Shown: positions 57,042-64,000 of the stretch, in pieces
Numbering within the stretch: position 1 is the stretch's first letter
Layout: every line of letters starts with the position of its first letter
The notes under the pieces: model-generated
Told to the model about the DNA's origin: nothing
The model's input: the letters and a program-made list of their open reading frames with translations, nothing else
Databases searched by the model: none
Assembly: GCA_000507305.1 (NCBI GenBank)
Contig: DF241138.1
Location: 24,220-88,219, forward strand
Direction: 5' to 3'
From: Breviolum minutum Mf 1.05b.01
Taxonomy: Eukaryota > Sar > Dinophyceae > Suessiales > Symbiodiniaceae
DNA length: 64,000 nucleotides
Translations under genes and position numbers: made by a program

Positions 57042-58072
57042 AAATTCTTCAGACTAAGCAAAGGATTTCATTTGATCTCACCCAGAGAATGCCAGGAAAG
57101 TCGTTGAAAATGAAATTCTTTTGTTCATGCGGGTTTATAGATGTATGCTATGAACATTAATATGACTATGATGTCACATTATGTGATACTGCAATGTACG
57201 TTATTGTAGTACATTCCGCATTTGGTTATAGAAACAAGTGCCGGAATTTCAGGGCTCGTCGTTTCGTCACACACCTGAATTGTTCATGTTCCTTTGCCGA
57301 CTCATTGGGAGTGTTTTTTCGAGATGGTGGCCTCTTGAAGGAATGTGTAGGCCTTGCTTTTAGAATTTCCAAGATCGCCGACTTTCTTCGAAACGCATGC
57401 AACTTAGAGTGCAAGAAGACTATATTAATGACTTTGATTATTTTCAACAAATTTTGAAATTTTCCGATTGCAATTAGAAGGCGCACTGGTACACTATCGA
57501 TGCATATGTGCAATTTTTGGGCCATGTGAGTCAATGTGTTTGTGCTATCCCCAGGGCATCGCGTTTAACTGCGCAGCATGGACAGACGGGCACAGCACCT
57601 TGTTCTGTTCACCATGTGTCACTTCATTAAAGTGGAACGAAGAGATATGAAGAGTTGTTTGCTCTCCTTCCACTGGAAAGGAATGTAATCTGTTCCTTTC
57701 GTGTTTGCAATGGCACAAAATTCCACGAATCAGATTTGCAGATCGTCCTGCAGTACAGAAAAAAAAAAAGTATAAAGTTTAGCCCTTGAATTGTTTTTTG
57801 GGCAAGATTTGGCATGCTTCATGTTGATGAAGTTGATGGGTTCTCCGAGGTCTTGCTTATGAGGTCTTCGGCGTCGCCGGGATTTTCCTGCCACTCGGAT
57901 TGGCAGCAATTTACGCGTTGAGTTTACCTCGATTCACTAACTGATCATGTTAGTTTTTTGTGAATTTACATGACATTTAAGTCATTAAGTCATATATCAT
58001 GGCATATGTAATGATATGTAATGCATTAGTTTTACATTCTGCTTTTCCCTGCTCGTTGTGCTGACAAAGTTC
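57042..58072. other. Intron or unassigned stretch in channel gene 3
   Basis: A possible exon at about 57255-57400 (FRARRFVTHLNCSCSFADSL and on) has partial coding character. Nothing else is recognised. Confidence 0.3.
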
Positions 58073-58078
58073 TATGTT

Positions 58079-58212
58079 TGCACGACCCAGGGTGCCCCCT
58101 GAAAGGTATGCCATCATTGTTCTCGACATTGCCAACATTTCAATCACGCTTTGCGAGTACAAGGTTCAGAGACTGTTTGCAATCAACAGCGGCATAGCAA
58201 GACAATATGATT
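58079..58212 (+). CDS. Channel gene 3, possible membrane exon
   Basis: The plus strand reads RVPPERYAIIVLDIANISIT then LCEYKVQRLFAI, a hydrophobic helix with acidic residues as in channel S-helices, following AGG at about 58089. It stays open to a TGA near 58213. No joint to other exons was verified. Confidence 0.3.
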
Positions 58213-58578
58213 GAAAATTGCTGAACCGTTCGTGTAGCTACATACGTTTACATGGCCATACTTCAAACGTCGCACTACAGCAACACACAACTAGGATCAA
58301 CATGAAATAGGCGAAGCAGCACATGCAGCAACAACAACAACAACAAGAAGAAACGCATAACAAAAGATAACAAAAGTCACTTGCAGGGAGCAACGGGTTT
58401 CAATTCAGATGTGAAGTTTCACTTTGTTTGGAGGTTCCTAGTGTCCATCATTTATCTTCGTTGCCAGGTATTGTGCTCCCACGCCCTGAAGCAGGTTCTT
58501 CGCCCGCCTCGTCGTTTTTAATCGTTTCAATTCAAAATGTTGAAAAACGTTTGATTGAAGCATTCTTTTGCTGTTTGG

Positions 58579-58996
58579 TCACTTGCTCTTTTGTGGAGCG
58601 ATGGCTGAGCCGTTTTGGTTTGAGGTGGTGCTTTGCATTGGTGTTGTCTCAGTGATGATTTTCACCTTCTCCTTCGCCATTGCTAGCATGACGCGGGAGG
58701 CAAGGGTCTTGAGATCTCCTTTGAAGTAATGTTCGATGTGACTATCGTGGATTCTTTGGATCTGCCCTCCAAAGTTCCAATTTCTGGCGGACAGGACAAC
58801 TTTAAGACGAGAATATGATAAGTATGGGAAGTAGGGAAACATGTAGGGGAGCATAACCACAGGAATGGCCGACAATGTTTGTCACATCACGCAGGCGAAA
58901 CTGCTCTCCGGCGACGAGCCTTGGCACTCGGGCGGTCGACAAACCCAAGGCGTTTAGAGTTTGACGTAGTTCAGAAACAACTTTTTTTGATATCAT
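58579..58996 (-). CDS. Possible minus-strand exon, unrecognised
   Basis: Two overlapping minus-strand frames with protein-like composition: 58996 to about 58870 (SELRQTLNALGLSTARVPRL, then VAGEQFRLRDVTNIVG) and 58875-58579 (IPVVMLPYMFPYFPYLSYSR, then HIEHYFKGDLKTLASRVMLA). A frame change near 58870 links them. It could be an antisense gene or a decayed gene inside the channel intron. No family is recognised. Confidence 0.3.
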
Positions 58997-59426
58997 GATA
59001 TTGTTGCTATATCAAGCTGGTCATGATGGCCATCACGTTTCGAAATGGAAAGGACGGTGGCAAGCGCGGAAAATGGAAAGATACGTTAGAGAGTAAAATG
59101 CAAAATGATGACAACTCTGATGAAGAGTTCTACTTTGGTAGAGGAACATGTTATAGTATGTTCTGACGTCACTTGTTGTTTAAACTTTTTGAACGTTGCG
59201 CATTGATTATACCCATTCAGATATTGAAGAATGAGAGTCTGGTGTCTTTGCAGTGCAGTGTAGTTTGGGTGGCTCGTGACACTTTTCACAGTTCCCAAGG
59301 ACAAGCAATATAGAAGCAATGACCTGTGGTCATCTAAGACAGTCTGATAGTTTTGGAAGGGCATGATTGCCACCAGTCCAAAATTCAGAACGCCTGATTG
59401 CCCTTTTTCCTCAATTCAATGCAAAG

Positions 59427-59547
59427 ATTTGTTGCAAGTCACCCACTGGTGTGGGACGAGGAATGGAAGGACATGGGCTCCACAATGACCAGCTTGGTGC
59501 AGCTCGCGTTCGGCATCATGGACATGGAATCTTGGATTCGGCTGCAA
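59427..59547 (+). CDS. Channel gene 3, pore exon
   Basis: Encodes RFVASHPLVWDEEWKDMGST, then MTSLVQLAFGIMDMESWIRLQ. The pattern F/W...G-S-x-x-T-S-L-x-Q-L...D-x-E-S-W is the re-entrant pore loop of Nav/Cav-like channels, with acidic Asp and Glu at the filter. The exon ends at CAA before GT (59548-59549). Joining to 59938 gives ESWIRLQVIVIFMLVVYSFF, entering S6 with no gap. Confidence 0.7.
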
Positions 59548-59937
59548 GTTGGGTTGGAAAAGTGAAACATGTTCCACATGTATTGAAGTTGAAGTGTGTA
59601 TGTTTTGACCATCTGACAACACAGTGCCACACTATCTTTTATGTTTTTACTGCATCTCTGTAGGATGTTTTTTTTTTCCGACCCCAGGCAGAAGTGCATG
59701 CCATTGCTGGCGAGAGCCCTTTCCTTTTCATCGCTTCTTGGCACAAAGGGCAATTTATGATGACCCAAAATGATTTCCATCCTTCAACGGTTTGCTATGC
59801 AGCTACGGCCAATGATCATGGTGTATATACACTATAAACAAATTATATACATTGATACTCCATATATACTCTATATCTGTGATGATGAAATTGTTGGTTG
59901 AATTTTGTTGAGTGCCATGGCTGCCAGGTGATTGTAA

Positions 59938-60003
59938 TTTTCATGCTGGTCGTTTACAGTTTCTTCTTCAACCTCTTAGTGTCGTGCCTTGGCTGAAAGA
60001 AAG
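59938..60003 (+). CDS. Channel gene 3, S6 exon
   Basis: After AG at 59936-59937 the frame reads VIVIFMLVVYSFFFNLLVSC, a hydrophobic helix with the N-L-L-V motif of S6 in cation channels. The next in-frame stop follows within a few codons, so the donor lies near LLVS; the next exon is not identified. Intron sequence 60004-60905 is AT-rich with a TATATA run near 60465. Confidence 0.68.
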
Positions 60004-60905
60004 AATCCTGTCGACGTCCATGTCCGATACATCAAGGGATCCATCATCCACTTGCAGGTTGCAGACATGTGGCAAGTCATTTTGTTTCCGTCCATCTTTG
60101 AATGCAACAGACTGTTTCCGTTTGTCACTCGAGTTGCACTTCTCACTTCAAAGTCACAACTTCGACTCCTTTGCTGAGGCAGTTTTGCGGTGTTTTCTCT
60201 GCCCTTGCGGCAGACATGAAAGGATATGCAATGCCCGTTGGCTTCGAAGTAGCTGCACACATTGTGACATCTCCAGGAATGTAGTTTGTTAATTTTGTTA
60301 TTGACTGTAAAAAGGCTTTGAAAGATATCTGACTTCAAAGCGGTTACGTTTGCATTTGTGGCGCACATGTGGGTGATTCCCATCATCTCATACTCTGTAA
60401 AGATGGCCTTGATTGCTATGAGGCTATGAGCATAAAAGTAGATACTATACTACTTGTGGTATATATATATATATATTTAATATGATGTATTATGTATCAT
60501 ACATAGATATCGCGTAGATACATGCTCATATCATCATACTGTAAGGCTGGCTTAGGACTAGGTCGCTGAGATGTCACATGACTTTGCACTCAGTTCATTT
60601 GGAAGTCACCCAGGCTCGCCCGAGGAGAGGTCATTTTGCATACTCTTGAGGCAAGCTGCTGCGCTGCTTTTGAATTCAATCGATTCAACGTTTTGATAGG
60701 CCGATGTGAGCGATGTTAGTAACTATAGTAGAAGGATGCACCTTCATATGAGACGCTGCTTCTTGAAGCCTTCTGAACCAGCATCAAACCTTTTCAAAAT
60801 TGGTGCGATTCTCTGAAATAGATTACAGGATGTTGTGGGTTTATGATGATTTGTGTGCATTTATGCTGCTTTTCTGTTTTCTGTTGTTTTTTCTCACTCT
60901 CAGGC

Positions 60906-61600
60906 CATCAAAATGAAGCGATGGAATAATTTCGTGGCAAAGCTGGCCTTGGACAAACGAGTCGATTTTGAAGAAGGTGACATTGGGCTGCCAGGAGGTG
61001 CGCAATCACAACGGATGCGGATGGAGTTTTCTCTTACTAAACAGAGTCCGGATGCAGATGCGTTGAGCATCATATGCCTAGTTTACTTTGAATGGTGCAC
61101 AATGACAATGATCTCACCAATCCGATCACTGCAGTCCATTTTGTTCGTACGTTGTCACCCTTGGCAAAGCAGCGGGTTGCGGGTTGCATAAAATCATCAA
61201 ATGCACATAATGTACATCTGGTTTGTCACGGTCGCCATCCTAACCGCCATGTGAGGCATCAAAGCCTGGGAGCCAGCTTTAGCACATCCCGTGACTCAGG
61301 CATCGTGCATCGTGTGCACTGAAAATACGAAAATGCGTTCATCACTTTTTCTGTGATTTCGCGTTACATCCTCAAATCTGTAGATACAGTGACATCAGTA
61401 TGACATCAGTATGACATCAGTATGACATCAGTGACATCAGTACGTTCTCGAATTTGGTTTCACATCCACTTTGCACTGCAAGGACCAAATCATCCGCTTT
61501 GGAGGTGACACCGATCCATCCCTTCCCTGGCCGGAGAATCACAATGCCAACGATAAATCCAGCAGCATGGAAAAGCTTCTCGGTGAAGTGCTGGCAGATC
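60906..61600 (+). CDS. Channel gene 3, C-terminal tail exons
   Basis: From about 60906: AIKMKRWNNFVAKLALDKRV, then DFEEGDIGLPGG. From about 61488: DQIIRFGGDTDPSLPWPENH, then SSSMEKLLGEVLADHR. The pair E-G-D-x-G-L-x-G-G and R-F-G-G-x-T-x-P-x-x-x-W-P is one I recall from the cytosolic ends of many dinoflagellate ion channel models, so these exons are assigned to the same gene as the pore. A TGACATCAGTA direct repeat (about 61388-61441) lies in the intron between them. Confidence 0.6.
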
Positions 61601-61709
61601 ATAGGTCTTGAGAGGTTTTTGCCAAGTGGCCTAGATTGAATATGATTGAATGATCACGAAATGATGATTTGATTTGACTGTAATTTGTTTTTTATTGGCA
61701 ATCTTTCAG

Positions 61710-62170
61710 ATTTGTTTAAGCAGTCACCCTATGGCATGTGTCTCACCTTGTTTAAGAAAAGTCTTGCTGCTCGACACCATTCTGTTTCTGATACGGCTGG
61801 CAAGGATGGTGCAAAAGACGTGCCTTGGCCTGACTTCCAAACACTTCGCTGAAGCACAGCCAACATTGTAACTGCGAATTCGTGATACACAGCATGAAGT
61901 AAGCATGATTTTGATGTTGGCATTTATGCAATCACAAACCCTGAAAACGATATCTGAAATATTGACGATCAAAGTGCGAAGGAGTGCGGTGGGCTCAGTT
62001 TCCAGAATGCGCTCTGAGATTCCAAGGATTCAGAAGTCTTTGCAGAAATATCTCGGCAAGTCGAAAGGTGGCGGCACGGACAGCACCACAGATGGGAAGC
62101 TTGGAATGTATGGTTTGCAGGAGGTTGAGAATCCAAGGCAGGCAAAATGTCGATTCACTTTTTTGTCACT
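61710..62170 (+). CDS. Channel gene 3, possible last exons
   Basis: After AG at 61708-61709 a frame reads LFKQSPYGMCLTLFKKSLAA and ends at a stop near 61860. After about 61970 another reads RRSAVGSVSRMRSEIPRIQK, then KYLGKSKGGGTDSTTDGK. Both are basic, Ser-rich and tail-like. They may be alternative or successive 3' exons; the order is consistent with the channel gene but the joints are unverified. Confidence 0.35.
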
Positions 62171-62174
62171 ATGA

Positions 62175-63600
62175 TGTTGGAATCAGATTTGATTGCATGC
62201 AGCAATCGGAGTTGCAACTGACGACATTCCAACTTCATGCCAGCCATGCGATCCAGATACTGTAAGATTGGTAAGAGCCGACGGTCAAGTTTGGGAAGGC
62301 AATTTGTTTTCGTGTGTCCAGCTAAGGAGCAAAACGAGCCATTCAAGCAGCAGTCACAGTGACAAGTCGCTCTGACGAGGAGCGCAAAGTTTGGCTTTGC
62401 AGTTTCAGGACTTCGAAGACTTCGACGTCCTCAGTTTTGTCGAACCGCAAGCACTGCTGGGCAGATCTGATCGTGTTGCGTAGATGCAAAACTAAACAAT
62501 GAAATTCTACGTTCATATTCTGCATCACCGTATCCTGAGATTGTTCCCTGGCCATGCCAACCTCTCAGCGTTGCCAAGCAACATTAGAGAGGGAAACGGG
62601 AGAATCTAGGATCAGATGCAGTTATGAGAAGCAGTTGGACGTGAATGACAGCACCTGATCAGATTAAGGCAGCTGGTAGCGGTTCATGTTACCCTCATTC
62701 TGATACTTGTTTTCGATTCATGGCTTCACACTTTGCAATTCCAGCTTTATGGCCCATCAATGAGTTCTTTGCGTTCCATCAGGGTGCAAGGTGTGATAGA
62801 CATTCATTAAGGCGTGGACATTGCCCCAAAAATCTGGAAAAGTAGATTTGTGGGCAACGTGACAAAATGTCCTAGATGATTTTGGGTGCATTGCTTTTGC
62901 TGCCTGAGCAGTTGGCACACATCAGATCCTAAGGTGATCCAATTTTCATGTTCCACCAAATGAATGGATGTCGGGATGTTGCCAACTGCTAGGCTACCAA
63001 GATCATTTGCCTCAATAATCTGAACCCTTCATTTCAAGTGGCCTGTGAACGGTCAAGCTCTAATTAGCAACCAAAATTCGAGATGTGCTGATGACCAGTG
63101 CGGTTCTGCAATGCTGTTCCAGCCTGCCAGTGCTATATGTTTTTGGGTGTGTTTGAACAAATCTGTTCGGGAGCGTCGCACGAGTCACAGCACGGGGCTC
63201 CTGGGTCACAAAGCCTTCAGGCAACCGTTGCCTTGGAGGAAGTGTTTTGGCACGACCCTAATTTCAAGCTTGCTTCAATTCCCCTTTTCGGAGTTTCTGT
63301 GAATTGTCAATCCTTGCTCGGCGGCATCTGTCAATCCTTGCTCGGCGGCAAAGAAAATTACGGAGAAAGTCACTATGGCATATGACTCGTACGACATAGA
63401 CACACTTCTCAGCAGACACGGCGCTAAGCGCGAAGGCTGTTGAGACCTGAACTTCGTTCGCTTGATTTCGGCTCCAAAAGATTCAAATGCATTTTTACTA
63501 TCTATTTATCATTATTTATCTTTTCTTATTTTCGCTTGCTTGTGGAGTTTTTTTTGTTGAAACATTTTGTAGCTAAATTCTCCGTAGAATGTCGCAATGA
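62175..63600. other. No well supported gene
   Basis: A possible exon about 62202-62375 (AIGVATDDIPTSCQPCDPDT and on) has partial coding character. The rest to 63600 shows nothing I recognise on either strand. Confidence 0.35.
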
Positions 63601-63762
63601 TTTAGCTTCGCGTTGATGCTCAACATGATTGCTATGATGACGGTCTCTCGATTGAATTTGATGACAAAACACGGTTGTTTTTGAAGTGTTTGCAAGGCCC
63701 ACACACTTCGAGTAGTTCTGTATGCATAACCGAAAACTAGAGCAAATGTTTATGAATTGTAA
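63601..63762 (+). repeat. 162-bp direct duplicate, copy 2
   Basis: Begins TTTAGCTTCGCGTTGATGCT and ends AATGTTTATGAATTGTAA, 6987 bases downstream of copy 1 in the same orientation. It directly abuts the simple-repeat array that runs to the window end. It has no flanking exon of its own, so it is a duplicated fragment. Confidence 0.92.
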
Positions 63763-64000
63763 CTACTACCTACTAACTACTACCTACTAACTACTACCTA
63801 CTAACTACTACCTACTAACTACTACCTACCTACCTACCTACCCTACCCTACCCTACCCTACCCTACCCTACCCTACCCTACCCTACCCTACCCTACCCTA
63901 CCCTACCCTACCCTACCCTACCCTACCCTACCCTACCCTACCCTACCCTACCCTACCTACCCTACCTACCTTACCTACCTTACCTACCTTACCTACCTTA
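63763..64000. repeat. CTAC-based compound tandem repeat ending in CCCTA units
   Basis: Starts with a 14-base unit (CTACTACCTACTAA, about five copies), changes to CTAC/CTAC tetramers, then to about 22 copies of the pentamer CCCTA (63840-63955), and finally to mixed CCTACCTT units at the window end. The array probably continues past the window. Confidence 0.93.

Noticed and set aside
63840-63955. CCCTA array as a true telomere
   Set aside because: The unit lacks the extra T bases of the TTTAGGG repeat, it is preceded by related CTAC repeats, and the window end is not shown to be a chromosome end.

Overview
The window looks like a nuclear chromosome segment of a dinoflagellate, most likely a Symbiodiniaceae-type alga. 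The evidence is intron-rich genes whose reading frames join best when GC-AG and GA-AG introns are allowed next to GT-AG, abundant simple repeats, a copia-type LTR element with a dinoflagellate-style gag, degenerate spliced-leader-like stretches near gene starts, and EF-hand cation channels of a kind common in these genomes. I see no bacterial operon, no CRISPR array, and no rRNA or tRNA gene I can support. All family calls come from motif recognition by eye; no search was run.

Region 1 (about 1-13.4 kb) holds two head-to-tail paralogues of a single-domain voltage-gated cation channel with two EF-hands behind the S6 helix. Unit 1 (980-2400, perhaps to 3074) shows only the cytosolic half. Unit 2 (3474 to about 12.3 kb or 13.4 kb) has an N-terminal tail, S1-S4, S5, pore and S6, two EF-hands and a C-terminal tail. 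A decayed copia element (5427-8687) lies in the large intron between its S5 and pore exons. Intron positions in the EF-hand part differ between the units.

Region 2 (13.4-25.5 kb) is mostly non-coding as far as I can read it: two hairpin MITE-like elements (22.8 and 23.6 kb), a CAA/CAG tract with one unresolved base (21.2-21.6 kb), microsatellites and a few exon-like pieces.

Region 3 (about 26.5-43.49 kb) is one giant gene for a protein with DUF3638 and DUF3645 signatures. It carries a GEGKS P-loop, a DEVDE acidic box, an HTRGTDL motif and a QASMRMRSLG motif in that order, which resembles a SecA/superfamily-2 helicase-like NTPase core. The reading frame is spread over many exons and shows several frame breaks. 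The introns carry long tandem arrays (32.4-32.8, 34.1-35.1 and 40.9-41.2 kb).

Region 4 (43.7-48 kb) carries a multi-exon gene with globin-like helices, probably two globin-like domains, preceded by a 12-base match to the dinoflagellate spliced leader. Region 5 (50.6-51.86 kb) is an intronless membrane-anchored glycosyltransferase with the HVRRGD motif of fucosyltransferase-like enzymes. Region 6 (about 52.2-62.2 kb) is a second, different cation channel gene with a TRP-like pre-S1 stretch, a Nav/Cav-like pore exon, an S6 exon and a tail typical of dinoflagellate channels. A 162-bp block of this gene is repeated at 63.6 kb, next to a complex CTAC/CCCTA repeat that ends the window.
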